A stretch of DNA of 34,875 bases from positions 1-34,875 of the forward strand of contig DASYSA010000139.1 of the NCBI GenBank assembly GCA_036003885.1. The letters are read 5' to 3'. The notes under the pieces are model-generated. The model saw only the letters and a list, made by a program, of their open reading frames with translations. It was not told the DNA's origin and made no database searches. This document shows, piece after piece, positions 23,265 through 32,661 of this stretch. This DNA comes from DASYSA01 sp036003885. GTDB lineage: Bacteria > Acidobacteriota > Blastocatellia > UBA7656. Position numbers and translations under genes: made by a program. The stretch's first letter is position 1. Each line of letters starts with the position of its first letter.

Positions 23265-23792
23265 TTTCGAGCCTCCTCGTTTGGCTTTGATCCATCGCCC
23301 CCGCGGCGACCTATACTTGTGAGTGAACGAAGCGGACTAACGGTGCTGCTGACGCCCGAGGTCTCCCACGAAACCGCTGTCGTAAGGAACCCGATAGAGA
23401 GCGGGAGCTACTCGTCTCTCCGATCAGCGTCCATGCCTAGTCCGGAAAAGTGCTGCTGCGCCCGAGCCTAAACTAACAAACCTGGACTTCCCTTGGAAAA
23501 TGCCGATTCGAGAATACAAACGTAAGGTGACGCAATATACCACACCAGGTAAACGCCATTCAATCAAAAATATGCGCCACCCGCAAGGGCGCGGCCGAAA
23601 GCCGACCAGTAGGAGCAACCTCAACCACGCCCCTAACAGTTGATAAGAGTCCCGGCCCGCGACTACAATCTCTCGTTTTGATTCTGACGAGGAGATTGAA
23701 TGAGCCGCTTCATAAACGGCGGCGCCGAGTTCATTGCTCGAGTTTTGCCAGTTACAGCTTACCCGGGCGACCGAACGACAAGATAATCCACT
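23265..23792. other. Divergent intergenic region without a gene
   Basis: 528 nt between the CHRD gene (minus) and rmlD (plus). Apart from the CHRD ribosome site at 23272-23278 I see no gene, tRNA, riboswitch consensus or heptamer repeat. Long frames in it are continuations of shadows of rmlD. It presumably holds both promoters, but no clear -35/-10 pair stands out. Confidence 0.5.
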
Positions 23793-24698
23793 ATGGTTCA
23801 AAGTACAGACCAACATCATGAGGATTCCAGGATTGAGAAGCGAGTCTTGATCACCGGCGCAACCGGCTTGTTGGGTCGCTTTATGGCTGCGCGGCTCGAG
23901 GCTGCCGGCTGGCTCGTATTTGCACTCCCTCACGCGAGCCTCGACATAAGCAATGTGGAGAACGTCCGAGAGAAATTCGTCGAGTCCCAGCCTCAACTGG
24001 TAATCAATTGCGCGGCTACCGCGGACGTAGACCGTTGTGAACGCGAGCCGGCCTGGGCATACGCCGTGAATGAGGAAGGCCCTCGGCTGCTCGCGCAACA
24101 GTGCAACGAATACGAAGCAGACCTCGTTCACGTCAGCACCGATTACGTCTTCGATGGTTTGAAGGAAGGGCTCTACACGCAAGAGGACGAGACCAATCCC
24201 TTGAGCGTCTACGGCCAAACGAAGCTTGCGGGTGAGTTGGCTGTGCGCAATGAGGCGAGGCGCTTCTACATCTTCCGCACTTCGTGGATATTTGGGCCGG
24301 GTGGCAAGAACTTCGGCAGTCGGGTCGTGCAGCTTGCCCGCAATGGGGCGCACATACGCGCGGTGACCGATCAGACCTCGATTCCAACCTACGCTCCCGA
24401 TCTGGCCGCGCGGATTGAGGAGGTAATCAACCTGGGTGCGCACGGTCTCTATCACGTCACGAACACCGGCCCGACTAGCTGGTTTGATTTTGCCAGATTC
24501 GCCCTCGACCTTGCGCATCTGAGTGACATTCCTATCGAACCGGTCACTCGGGAAGCACTGAGACAGATCGCCCCTCGACCCCACAACACCCCTATGCGCT
24601 GCCTTGTTTCCGAGAAGCTGGGACTGCGGCCGCTTCGCCATTGGCGCGAAGGGCTCGAAGAGTTTGTTCGCGATCACGAGATGAAGGCGGTTAGTTGA
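23793..24698 (+). CDS. rfbD: dTDP-4-dehydrorhamnose reductase-like protein
   Basis: A 301-residue extended short-chain dehydrogenase of the RmlD family, which makes dTDP-L-rhamnose for cell-surface polysaccharides. It has the NAD(P)-binding loop GATGLLG (22-28), INCAATADVDRCE, HVSTDYVFDGLKEGLYTQEDETNPLSVYGQTKLAGE with the YxxxK catalytic pair, and RTSWIFGPGGKNF. These are the normal blocks of RmlD. The other rml genes are not adjacent, so a different nucleotide-sugar substrate is possible. ATG 23793 gives a slightly long charged N-terminus; no clear ribosome site is seen. Confidence 0.87.
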   Translation: MVQSTDQHHEDSRIEKRVLITGATGLLGRFMAARLEAAGWLVFALPHASLDISNVENVREKFVESQPQLVINCAATADVDRCEREPAWAYAVNEEGPRLLAQQCNEYEADLVHVSTDYVFDGLKEGLYTQEDETNPLSVYGQTKLAGELAVRNEARRFYIFRTSWIFGPGGKNFGSRVVQLARNGAHIRAVTDQTSIPTYAPDLAARIEEVINLGAHGLYHVTNTGPTSWFDFARFALDLAHLSDIPIEPVTREALRQIAPRPHNTPMRCLVSEKLGLRPLRHWREGLEEFVRDHEMKAVS

Positions 24699-24718
24699 AT
24701 ACTACGGGTGAGTAACTC

Positions 24719-25240
24719 ATGTCGAACGACTACCACTTCATAACGCGCTGGCGAATCGAAGGCACGATCACCGAAGTAGCGGATGTGCTAAAGAACGCCG
24801 TGGATCTTCCTCGATGGTGGCCTTCCGTCTATCTGGATGTACAGGAATTAGAGCCAGGCGATCAGGACGGCATTGGCAAGGTAGTATCGCTCCACACCCG
24901 AGGTTGGCTGCCTTACACGCTGCGCTGGCAGTTTCGAGTTACCGAGTCTCGCCATCCGCACGGGTATACACTCGAGGCCTGGGGCGACTTCAATGGCCGG
25001 GGCATCTGGACTTTTGAGCAAGAGGGTGAATGGGTGAACGCAACCTACGATTGGAAGGTCCGCGCCGACAAGCCTCTGCTCAGGGCGTTTTCGTTTCTGC
25101 TCAAGCCGGTATTCTCAGCCAACCACCGCTGGGCCATGGCCAGGGGGGAGGAGAGTCTCCGTCTCGAACTCGAACGATTGCACGACCAGTTCGAACGTCG
25201 TCGCCCGGCCGGGAAGACACAAGATCAGGGCGTACGTTGA
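24719..25240 (+). CDS. SRPBCC (polyketide cyclase/START-like) family protein
   Basis: A 173-residue single-domain protein of the SRPBCC fold, which forms a hydrophobic ligand cavity. The start (YHFITRWRIEGTITEVADVLKNAVDLPRWWPSVYLDVQEL) is typical of the polyketide-cyclase-like group, and the strands VSLHTRGWLPYTLRWQFRVTE, YTLEAWGDFNGRGIWTFEQ and VNATYDWKVRADK follow, with a long C-terminal helix. It begins 20 nt after rmlD and may share its transcript. The ligand is unknown. Confidence 0.85.
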   Translation: MSNDYHFITRWRIEGTITEVADVLKNAVDLPRWWPSVYLDVQELEPGDQDGIGKVVSLHTRGWLPYTLRWQFRVTESRHPHGYTLEAWGDFNGRGIWTFEQEGEWVNATYDWKVRADKPLLRAFSFLLKPVFSANHRWAMARGEESLRLELERLHDQFERRRPAGKTQDQGVR

Positions 25241-25433
25241 CTGCACATCGTTTTGTGGGTGTCCTCTCTCAACAACCGCCAGTTTTTCCATGCTAACACC
25301 GCCATGAGAGCATGAGGCTGACTCCAGGCTAAGTGACCAGTCCAGGAAAATCTCTCTGTATGTCTCGCCGCGCGTGGTATATTGTGGTAGTTCGAGCAAG
25401 GGTAAAAGCGCAGGCTCCTGAGCCCCCCCGAAG

Positions 25434-25751
25434 ATGAGAGAGGCTGAAGGAATCGCACGGCGGACTGCTTCCATAGCCGTCTATTATGCGCGGGAAAAAC
25501 CGCAAGTGGAAAAAATGCATCAACAGATAGTGCAATATCTCACGCCAATGCTGGGGGAAGCGACCGCCAACAATTTATTGAAACACTACTGTGCGAGGAT
25601 GTGCATGCCCATAGAAGAGATAGGGCCGGGGCACCTGTCGGATCTCGCGAACGCGATGAAGCCGATGCTTGCCGTTTGGCTGGGTTCTGCCGGCGCGGCC
25701 CGGCTAGCTCAAGAGCTGGCGGAGTTGGGTCAGGGGGCTAATAAAAAATGA
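25434..25751 (+). CDS. Small helical protein of unknown function
   Basis: A 105-residue, mostly alpha-helical soluble protein (QQIVQYLTPMLGEATANNLLKHYCARM and LANAMKPMLAVWLGSAGAARLAQELAEL are helices with a GxxxA-type turn). It has two Cys in HYCARMC. I do not recognise the family. ATG 25434 has no good ribosome site; ATG 25515 is an alternative start beginning at the first clear helix. Its stop overlaps the next start as ATGA (25748-25751), so the two are coupled and probably work together. The 193 nt before it contain no gene. Confidence 0.65.
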   Translation: MREAEGIARRTASIAVYYAREKPQVEKMHQQIVQYLTPMLGEATANNLLKHYCARMCMPIEEIGPGHLSDLANAMKPMLAVWLGSAGAARLAQELAELGQGANKK

Positions 25752-26629
25752 AACCGAAAACCGCGATTTTGGTTCTTCTTTTCTCGCTCCTCATTGCCCC
25801 GGTAGTGTATGCCGTGGTAGCGACGGTTAAAGGTGTGGAGGGCGGCAGCGTTGTGTCGAAGGTCCTGTTCGGCCTTACGGTCGTCGTAGAAATCGTAGCC
25901 CTCGTTCAGGCTGTTGGTGTCCGAAAACTCTTCTCCTCGTCTGACCGAGGACACTTGACCTGGACCCTCATAGTTGCCTTCTTCGTCGTAAGGCTTGTAG
26001 GCGAGTTGCGGTTGATCACGCTGACGTTCGAATTCGTTTCCTCGTATAAGGACGGTAGTTCGGCCGGCAGCTTCTTTTACGTGGTCGTGTTGCGCTACCT
26101 TTACACGATTAGTGATCTGCTGTTCATAGCCGCTCTCGTCACCACAGTGCGAGCCTACAAGAGCACGGGGCTCAAGTTCGAGTTGATGAGCCGCGACTAC
26201 GGCTACATCGCATTCCTGTGGGCGATTGCTGTTGCGACCTATTACAATCGGAGCAATCTTAGCCTTGGAGGGATCATCACCACCGACAATTACATCCTGA
26301 CGTACCGGGTGGTTGCGGTCTTCGTGGGAGCGATAATCGGTACGTACTGTGTGGTGGTGCGCCGCTATGCCCTGCAGATGGGAGGCGGGGCGGTGGCGAA
26401 GGTATGGAACACGGTCGTGGTCGCGGGAATTTCACGCGCCGCATCCTTTCTGGTCCTGGCACTGTTCCTCAAAAAATGGAGGTTCGAAGCACAGTTCGCC
26501 GAGCAGTACCTTTTGTGGATATTCGCCTGGTGCTGGCTTGTCGCTGCTCTTTATCAGCGGGAGGTATTCCGCTACATCGTTCCGTCGCATGCCGGCGTCG
26601 GCGGCCCAGTGGCAGTGGACAGAGCCTGA
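25748..26629 (+). CDS. Eight-helix membrane protein of unknown function
   Basis: A 293-residue integral membrane protein with about eight hydrophobic segments, beginning TAILVLLFSLLIAPVVYAVV. It has few charged residues inside the segments and no recognisable transporter or enzyme motif. RLVGELRLITLTFEF, LRYLYTISDLLFIAAL and SRDYGYIAFLWAIAV are the most distinctive stretches. It starts by ATGA overlap with the small helical protein upstream. An MFS gene follows after the 26634-26732 repeat. I cannot assign a function. Confidence 0.7.
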   Translation: MKPKTAILVLLFSLLIAPVVYAVVATVKGVEGGSVVSKVLFGLTVVVEIVALVQAVGVRKLFSSSDRGHLTWTLIVAFFVVRLVGELRLITLTFEFVSSYKDGSSAGSFFYVVVLRYLYTISDLLFIAALVTTVRAYKSTGLKFELMSRDYGYIAFLWAIAVATYYNRSNLSLGGIITTDNYILTYRVVAVFVGAIIGTYCVVVRRYALQMGGGAVAKVWNTVVVAGISRAASFLVLALFLKKWRFEAQFAEQYLLWIFAWCWLVAALYQREVFRYIVPSHAGVGGPVAVDRA

Positions 26630-26633
26630 ATAT

Positions 26634-26732
26634 CGTTTCGAGTTTCGCGTTTCGCGTTTTACGTTTCGGATTCGGTCGTCTTTCTCAAAATCAACGCGTA
26701 ACCCGGAACCCGAAACGCGGAACGCAAAACGT
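26634..26732. repeat. Two-arm heptamer repeat (GTTTCGC / GAAACGC)
   Basis: Left arm: TTTCGAG, TTTCGCG, TTTCGCG, TTTTACG and TTTCGGA (26635-26670). Right arm: GGAACCC, GAAACGC, GGAACGC and AAAACG (26704-26731). It starts 5 nt after the stop of the eight-helix protein and ends 23 nt before the MFS start. Confidence 0.85.
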
Positions 26733-26754
26733 TTTTGTCCTTCTTAGAACTTCG

Positions 26755-28215
26755 ATGTCTCTCAGTCAGATCGAGCCTGAAAGTCCGGAAGGCGGTCACG
26801 AAGACGTCGCCAAACCGAACCTCGCGGTAAAGGTGCTTTCAGATGAGACCGAAGCGCCTTCCGAACCCGCGGGACCGGGCCTCCGGTCGTGGCTGTCCAG
26901 CCGGCGGATCTCGGGACTGCTTTTTCGCACGTTGCTGGCGGTGCTGATCGGAAGTCTGATCCTCCGGATAGCCTCGCAGGCGATGGGTCAGATGTTGCAG
27001 TTTTATCTGGCCCACATAGATCGACACTACTTCAACATCTCCTACACTGCGCGTGGATTCATTACGGCTTCGTTCTTCGTGACCGAGTTGCTCGGTTCAC
27101 TCGTCCTTGGTGCGCTCAGCGATCGTTACGGAAGGAAGGTGTTCATCATCCTCGGCCCCGTGTTCGGCGCGATCGCAGTCCAGATAACATCCATGACAAC
27201 TGCAATCTGGCTGCTCGTCATAACGAGGCTGCTTGCGGGGTTGTCGACGGCGAGCTCAATTCCGGCGACTCTTGGCTACATCTCAGAGGCAACCTCGGGG
27301 CGACCCAAGTTGCGAGCCCGGATAGTCGGGTTGTTCGAGATAACGCTGTTCGGAGGCATAGCCATTGGAGCCGAGGTAGCGGGTAGCCTCTTCAGGGCCT
27401 TCGGGCGGCAAGAGGCGACCGTAGCCGGCGTGCACTTGACCTGCCCTGCATTCAGCCTGGACGCGCTGCTGTACCTGGCGAGTCTGGCCGTGTTCGCCTG
27501 GGGACTGCGCGGCCTGAAAGAGAAGGCAGGCGCCTCACAATCCCTGGCAACGGCTCATCGGCAGCTGCAACACTATCGGACGATTCTTCGATCCCGCAAC
27601 GTCTGGCAGTTTGTGCCCGCATGGCTTGCGATCAACTCGATCATAGGTCTATGGATTAACCACAGTGTGGGGTTGATGACGGGCAAGGACCAGTTTGCGC
27701 GGCAGCTGCTGACCGGGAACATATCCGAAGCTAAGGTCGGCCATGTGTTTTTCGTCCTGTACATACTCTTCGCGATCGGCGTCCTCGCGTGGAGTTTCAT
27801 TCTCGGCCGTTATCGCAGGACGACCATGATGATGATCGCAACCGGAGGGCTCTTCGCCACTCTGCTCGCGATTTATGGACTGAATCACCTTGCGTCGTTC
27901 TCCAGCCCGCTGTATGAACCGCTTCTGGGGGCCCTCGGGGTTGGACTGTTGGTGCTGAGCGGCTTTACTCCCGCGGCGTTGACTTACCTGGCGGATGTGA
28001 CGGAGGGGCAGACGTCCGACCGCGGCTCGATCATGGGCTTGTACGCAGTCTTTCTTGGAATCGGTCAGCTCGTGGGGATCTCCCTTGGAGGGAAGTTCGC
28101 AAGCTGGGCGGGAATCGACGGTTTAGTAATGTTGAGCGCGCTGTTGGGGCTGATCACTGCGTGGACGCTCATTGTGCTGCGGAGACAGGAAGCTCCCGTT
28201 CTGGCCTCCGCCTGA
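26755..28215 (+). CDS. Major facilitator superfamily transporter
   Basis: A 486-residue MFS permease with a hydrophilic N-terminal tail of about 55 residues, then twelve predicted segments. The loop 2-3 motif is GALSDRYGRKVFIILGPVFG, and loop 4 has TRLLAGLSTASSIPATLGYISE; a second basic loop (GRYRRTTMMM) separates the halves. The start at 26755 (SLSQIEPESPEGG) is chosen because the open frame upstream to 26404 only translates the repeat and another gene. The substrate cannot be told from sequence. Its stop is 5 nt from that of the converging antiporter gene. Confidence 0.88.
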   Translation: MSLSQIEPESPEGGHEDVAKPNLAVKVLSDETEAPSEPAGPGLRSWLSSRRISGLLFRTLLAVLIGSLILRIASQAMGQMLQFYLAHIDRHYFNISYTARGFITASFFVTELLGSLVLGALSDRYGRKVFIILGPVFGAIAVQITSMTTAIWLLVITRLLAGLSTASSIPATLGYISEATSGRPKLRARIVGLFEITLFGGIAIGAEVAGSLFRAFGRQEATVAGVHLTCPAFSLDALLYLASLAVFAWGLRGLKEKAGASQSLATAHRQLQHYRTILRSRNVWQFVPAWLAINSIIGLWINHSVGLMTGKDQFARQLLTGNISEAKVGHVFFVLYILFAIGVLAWSFILGRYRRTTMMMIATGGLFATLLAIYGLNHLASFSSPLYEPLLGALGVGLLVLSGFTPAALTYLADVTEGQTSDRGSIMGLYAVFLGIGQLVGISLGGKFASWAGIDGLVMLSALLGLITAWTLIVLRRQEAPVLASA

Positions 28216-28220
28216 TGCAT

Positions 28221-29333
28221 CTACCGGCTCAGGAATGGGACGATGCCTATCTGCAGAAGAGGCACGTTAACCGGCATGAAAAAGAAAGCCATGGCGAAGA
28301 TCAGATAGACTGCCAGCAGGAGCACGCCTTCCATCCAGTTTGACTCGCCGTCTACCGCTACCAGACAAACTACGAGAACACCCAGGCCGACCGTGATGAC
28401 TTCGAAGCTTGTGAAAAGAAGATTCATGGGCCGGCCCATCGCATAGCTCATGAAGACCAGTAGGGGCGCGACGAACAGGGCGATCTGCATGCTCGAACCG
28501 ACGGCAATGTGATAAGCGAGGTCCATCTGGTTCTTCATCGCCATCAGTACGGCGGTGCTGTGCTCGGCCGCATTGCCGATTACCGCAACCACAATCACGC
28601 CCACGAAGACTTCAGTCATGCCGAGTGAGCGCGATGCCCCTTCAACCGCATGTACCAGCAGCTCGCTCATCCACGCAACCAATGCGGTGGCTCCAACCAG
28701 CACCCCTGCTGCGGTCTTCGGTTTCATCGTGACCGATTCTTTGTGTTCCGCCGCGGTGCCGAGGTAGAGGTCCTTGTGTGTCTTCAGCGCGAAGATCAGG
28801 CTCAAACAATAGGTCACGAACAGAACGATCGAGATCTCAAGGCTCAATCCCTCTTCGGCCTTCGATCGGCCTGCAGTGACCCAATGAAACACCGCGGGGA
28901 CCAGCAGCCCGATTGCGCTGAGGGCCATCATCGTCGCGCTCATCGTCGCGGCCGTACGATTGAATTTCTGCGACTTGTACTTGAGCCCGCCGGCAACCGC
29001 GCTGACGCCAAGGACCAGCAGGATGTTGCCGAGGATCGAGCCCGTTAGAGACGCTTTGACCACTTCGGTCAATCCGGCTCGCAGACCCTGAACCGCGATA
29101 ATCATCTCAGCGGCATTACCGAATGTCGCATTCAAAAGGCCGCCGATCCCCGCCCCTAATTTCTCTGCGAGACTCTCGGTCGCTTTACCCATCCATCCGG
29201 CAAGCGGAATGATCGCAAGACCGGAAGCCGCAAAAGTCCAGAATTCGGGCGCATGTGAGTAATGAAGAATCACTGCGATCGGAATAAAGACCAGGAGCAC
29301 GTCCAGGCCGTGCTCGAGAACGAAATCCTTCAT
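28221..29333 (-). CDS. Calcium/proton antiporter, CaCA family (CaxA-like)
   Basis: A 370-residue membrane antiporter with about eleven segments and the two inverted alpha-repeats typical of Ca2+/H+ exchangers: GLLNATFGNAAEMIIA (about 64-79) and VVAVIGNAAEHSTAVLM (about 248-264). Their Asn and Glu residues bind the cation. LTGSILGNILLVLG is the following block. It exports Ca2+ in exchange for protons. It starts 158 nt downstream of the esterase stop across a long repeat. Confidence 0.92.
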   Translation of the reverse strand: MKDFVLEHGLDVLLVFIPIAVILHYSHAPEFWTFAASGLAIIPLAGWMGKATESLAEKLGAGIGGLLNATFGNAAEMIIAVQGLRAGLTEVVKASLTGSILGNILLVLGVSAVAGGLKYKSQKFNRTAATMSATMMALSAIGLLVPAVFHWVTAGRSKAEEGLSLEISIVLFVTYCLSLIFALKTHKDLYLGTAAEHKESVTMKPKTAAGVLVGATALVAWMSELLVHAVEGASRSLGMTEVFVGVIVVAVIGNAAEHSTAVLMAMKNQMDLAYHIAVGSSMQIALFVAPLLVFMSYAMGRPMNLLFTSFEVITVGLGVLVVCLVAVDGESNWMEGVLLLAVYLIFAMAFFFMPVNVPLLQIGIVPFLSR

Positions 29334-29344
29334 CGATAACCCCC

Positions 29345-29490
29345 TGCGGATTGCGGAATGCGGTGGGGATTGCGGATTGCGGAATGCGGATTTCGGATTT
29401 CGGATTTAAGCAACTTCATTTGAAATCCGCAATCCCCACTCCCCCAATCCGAAATCCGCAATCCGCAATCCGCATTCCGCAATCCGCAAT
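29345..29490. repeat. Two-arm heptamer repeat (GGATTGC / GCAATCC)
   Basis: Left arm: GGATTGC, GGAATGC, GGATTGC, GGATTGC, GGAATGC, GGATTTC and GGATTTC (29348-29407). Right arm: GAAATCC, GCAATCC, then GAAATCC, GCAATCC, GCAATCC, GCATTCC, GCAATCC and GCAAT (29421-29490). It ends one base before the esterase stop codon (29492 on the plus strand) and starts 11 nt before the antiporter start. Confidence 0.92.
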
Positions 29491-29491
29491 T

Positions 29492-31051
29492 CTACTTGTC
29501 CTTGATGGCCTTTGAAGCCCGTGCCTTCTCGATCGCCGCAGCCATCTCATTCATGAGTTCACGCTGGCTCAGCCCCATCCAGCAGTGTCCTTTGCCGGGT
29601 CCATAGGCAATCTTGCCCCCATAAGGTGGATCCGCCTTCGACAGGAATTCGTCAAGCAGGTGAACCGCGTTGTTGAGGAAATAGTTGTCCGCCTCGCCCA
29701 CCCAGATGTTGATCTTGCCTTTGAGCTTCGGTCCAAGAGTCTTCCAGTTCTGCTCGAGCATCATCCGCAGATCGTACCTCTTCCAGTGCTCGACCACTGA
29801 GCGGTCTATTTCGCCCGTCCTCGGATCCCAAAGCGGCGCCGGGCGCCCATCCTTGCCGCGAGGCCCATAGCTCGCATTCCACGCTCCCCACTGCTCGCCC
29901 GACATCGACCAACTGTCGCCCAATCCCATCACATTCTCCATCTGGCACTCGTGGCGAATCGTGAATTGGACGTCGCCATTCAGGTCGCGTGCGCTCGGCC
30001 GCTCGAACCCATGCACATTCACGTAGGCGTTCTTATCGCTGTAGATGTTCACAAGCTGAAAGGCGCGAAAGTCGACGCCATCCGGACAGTAGGACCACGT
30101 GCCGTTGAAGAAGTCGGGATAGAAGACTTGCAACGCCAGCGACACCCAGCCCCCCGTCGACCCCCCATCGAGCACGCGGGCGTAGGGTTCCCCAATGCCT
30201 CGGAACTTCTGCTCAACGTAAGGGATCAGCTCCTGAGTTATGGCATCGCCGTACGGCCCGTTGTTGTCAGAGTTGACCTGATACGAATCGCCGAAGGGTC
30301 CGTCGCCGTCCAGGTGAAGCAGGATCATTCGTGGCGTGTCCCGCGCAAGCCAGGTCGATTTGAATTCGCCTCCGGCCATCATGCGCAGGACTCCGGTGAA
30401 GCGCGAGCCATAGCCTCCAATGAAGACCCTAAGTGGGTACTTGCGTGAAGTCTCGGCCGCCCAATCTCGGGGCAAGACGACTCCCGCGCGCAGGTAGATC
30501 GGCCTTCCGTGAAACCTGCTGAGCAGGTTCGACTGAATCTTCACAAACTTGACGTATTCGGTATCCTGAGGCGATTGCTCCGCCGGCACTTTCGAGGTGA
30601 GTTGAAGTTTTACGGTGCCGCTCTGGGCCGGGTCCAGGTGGATTTGTTGAACCGCGCTGTAGAGATTTCCTGGAGCGTTGACCGACTTAAGGTCGACGTT
30701 TGAGTCGAAGAGGGCTTGAACAAAATAGTCGCCGGCCGGCAATCGCGACAAGCTCTCGATGGGGAACGCGGCCGCCGTTTGATCTATGACTCCTGTAACG
30801 CCCGCCGCGAGTGCTTTGATATCGTGCGCAAACACGGGCGGCGCATTGAAGCCGGTCTGGCCAATAGTACTTCGGGGCTCAGGCTGTGCTGTACGCCCGA
30901 GAATCACAAAAAGGCGACCATCCTGGGGAGACGAGATCAAGTCAGATGCGAGGGTGACCTCGAACCGCAGGTTTGCGGACTCCTGTGTGTGAGCCGGGGC
31001 ATATGCAAAGATCAAGAGGGTAGCGACGAGCAGAGCTTTCTTCACTATCAT
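29492..31051 (-). CDS. Exported alpha/beta-hydrolase, enterochelin-esterase-like
   Basis: A 519-residue secreted hydrolase. The signal peptide is IVKKALLVATLLIFAYAPAHT (start at 31051, since the frame beyond runs into SthA). An N-terminal beta-sandwich (about 25-180) precedes a putative-esterase domain with YPLRVFIGGYGSRF, MILLHLDGDGPFGDSYQ, the nucleophile Ser in VLDGGSTGGWVSLAL, and candidate acid/His partners in GEADNYFL and GPGKGHCWMG. The central part is longer than in simple esterase D. It starts 28 nt after sthA, so both may be one operon. The ester substrate is unknown. Confidence 0.85.
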   Translation of the reverse strand: MIVKKALLVATLLIFAYAPAHTQESANLRFEVTLASDLISSPQDGRLFVILGRTAQPEPRSTIGQTGFNAPPVFAHDIKALAAGVTGVIDQTAAAFPIESLSRLPAGDYFVQALFDSNVDLKSVNAPGNLYSAVQQIHLDPAQSGTVKLQLTSKVPAEQSPQDTEYVKFVKIQSNLLSRFHGRPIYLRAGVVLPRDWAAETSRKYPLRVFIGGYGSRFTGVLRMMAGGEFKSTWLARDTPRMILLHLDGDGPFGDSYQVNSDNNGPYGDAITQELIPYVEQKFRGIGEPYARVLDGGSTGGWVSLALQVFYPDFFNGTWSYCPDGVDFRAFQLVNIYSDKNAYVNVHGFERPSARDLNGDVQFTIRHECQMENVMGLGDSWSMSGEQWGAWNASYGPRGKDGRPAPLWDPRTGEIDRSVVEHWKRYDLRMMLEQNWKTLGPKLKGKINIWVGEADNYFLNNAVHLLDEFLSKADPPYGGKIAYGPGKGHCWMGLSQRELMNEMAAAIEKARASKAIKDK

Positions 31052-31079
31052 TCTCCGAATTGGAATTGCTGCGTGTATG

Positions 31080-32537
31080 TCAGGTCGTAGGGCTGGAGGG
31101 CGCCTCACCTGCCGCGCCCGCTGGCTGATCTGAAATGCGTAACATCGCTTGATAGGCCGCGGTCTTGTAAAGATCGCCCAGTGTTGGGTAGTTGAAGCAA
31201 GCCCTGTTGAACAACTCGACTCCGCTTCCGGTCAGCATCGCGATGAGTCCGATGTGCACGATCTCGGTAGCCTGCTCGCCGATTACATGAATGCCCAGCA
31301 GCTTCATGTTCTCGCGCGCGAAGAGCAGCTTCAGAAAGCCCGTCTCATCGCCGATGATCTCGCCCCGCGCGTTCTGCTTGTAGGAAGCCTTTCCCACGAC
31401 GAACTTGATCCCTTTAGTTTTTAGCGTCTCTTCAGTCTCGCCGACCATGCTGACTTCGGGAATCGTGTAGATGCCGTTCGGCAAGAGTCGCTCGATGCCG
31501 CTCTTGTAGCTCTTGTCGAACGCATGACACATTGCCACCCGGGCTTGTTCCATGCCCGTGGACGCAAGCGCCGGAAAACCTATCACGTCGCCGGCTGCGT
31601 AGATGTGCGGGACCTCGGTCTGACAGTGTTCGTTCACCTTCAGCAATCCTCGATCGCCGGGAGTGATGCCCGCCACGGCCAGGTTAAGGCTGGCGGTATT
31701 GCTGCTGCGGCCAGCCGCAATCAAGACGCCATCGGTGCTTAGCGTCTCATTGGAAGTGAGAGTCAACACCACCTGCCCTGATTTGGGCGCTTCACAGCTT
31801 GCGACTTTCTGGCCCCAGTGAAACTCGATGCCAAGCCTCTCCATCGCCTCGGTGAGGGCTCTCGATACTTCCTGGTCCAGAAACGGCAACAACATATCTC
31901 GGCCGTCGATGACGTGGACCGTCGCGCCAAGCGCCGCAAAGGTGCAGGCATATTCGCTTCCAATCACGCCGGCGCCGATTACCGCAAGAGTCTTGGGCAA
32001 GTGAGCGAGAGTCAGGATCTCATCCGAGTCGTGTATGCGGTCGTCTTCGAACTCGAATTCCCGCGGCCGAAGGGGGCTCGAGCCTGTCGCTATCAGGACC
32101 TTCTCGCCGCGCAGCAGAAGACCGTTCGAAGAGCTCTGCCCATCTGCGCCGCCTGAGACTCGAATCGTGTGTGGGTCTTCGAAGGCGCCGGCGCCTCGGT
32201 ACAGATCGACTTTGTATCCGCGGAGGCTGCGCATGATCCGGCCGCGCTCGCTGGCAGTCACCTGCCTCTCGTGGTACATGAAATCGGCGAGCGTGGCTTC
32301 GCGTCTGAGCGACAGATCCACGCCGTACAGCCGTCTTGCCTTGAATCCGGACAACGCCAGAGCGGTCTCTCGCAGGGTCTTGCTCGGGAGTGTGCCCGTG
32401 TTGGCGACGGCGCCGCCGACGTCGTGTCCCTTCTCGATGATGCAGACCCTCTTGTGGAACGAGGCCGCGGTTATGGCGCCCTTTTCGCCGGCAGGCCCGG
32501 CTCCAATTACAATCAGGTCGTAAGATTCGATTGCCAT
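31080..32537 (-). CDS. sthA: Soluble pyridine nucleotide transhydrogenase
   Basis: A 485-residue flavoprotein of the disulfide-reductase family that exchanges hydride between NADPH and NAD+. FAD loop IGAGPAGEKGAITAA (about 11-25), NAD(P) loop GAGVIGSEYACTFAALGA, YAAGDVIGFPALAS for FAD, and the C-terminal dimer domain (FNRACFNYPTLGDLYKTAAYQA). The redox disulfide of lipoamide dehydrogenases is replaced by VANTGTLPSKTLRE, so there is no CxxxxC, as expected for SthA. The last 20 residues are a loose Ala/Pro-rich tail. The substrate pairing is inferred from family. Confidence 0.92.
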   Translation of the reverse strand: MAIESYDLIVIGAGPAGEKGAITAASFHKRVCIIEKGHDVGGAVANTGTLPSKTLRETALALSGFKARRLYGVDLSLRREATLADFMYHERQVTASERGRIMRSLRGYKVDLYRGAGAFEDPHTIRVSGGADGQSSSNGLLLRGEKVLIATGSSPLRPREFEFEDDRIHDSDEILTLAHLPKTLAVIGAGVIGSEYACTFAALGATVHVIDGRDMLLPFLDQEVSRALTEAMERLGIEFHWGQKVASCEAPKSGQVVLTLTSNETLSTDGVLIAAGRSSNTASLNLAVAGITPGDRGLLKVNEHCQTEVPHIYAAGDVIGFPALASTGMEQARVAMCHAFDKSYKSGIERLLPNGIYTIPEVSMVGETEETLKTKGIKFVVGKASYKQNARGEIIGDETGFLKLLFARENMKLLGIHVIGEQATEIVHIGLIAMLTGSGVELFNRACFNYPTLGDLYKTAAYQAMLRISDQPAGAAGEAPSSPTT

Positions 32538-32661
32538 GCTTACCTCTCTAACCTAACGTTCGCTGCTGAAGACTCCGTCAGTCAAATCTGCGATTGGTTC
32601 ATGGGCATTGGCAGTGGATTAGTAATGGAGACCTGGATCAGTGAACAGAAGTAGTATTGCA

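Noticed and set aside
23265..23792. Riboswitch or tRNA-Sec in the long divergent gap
   Set aside because: I found no c-di-GMP, cobalamin or other riboswitch consensus and no cloverleaf. No selC-like sequence was seen in this or any other gap.
23424..24677. 417-codon minus-strand frame opposite rmlD
   Set aside because: rmlD has all family motifs in this stretch; the opposite frame has none.
26404..26754. N-terminal extension of the MFS protein (and similar ones for SCO, cofC, the CusF lipoprotein and the NTF2-like protein)
   Set aside because: The extra codons translate repeats or neighbouring genes in the wrong frame. Signal peptides or conserved starts appear only at the downstream codons chosen.
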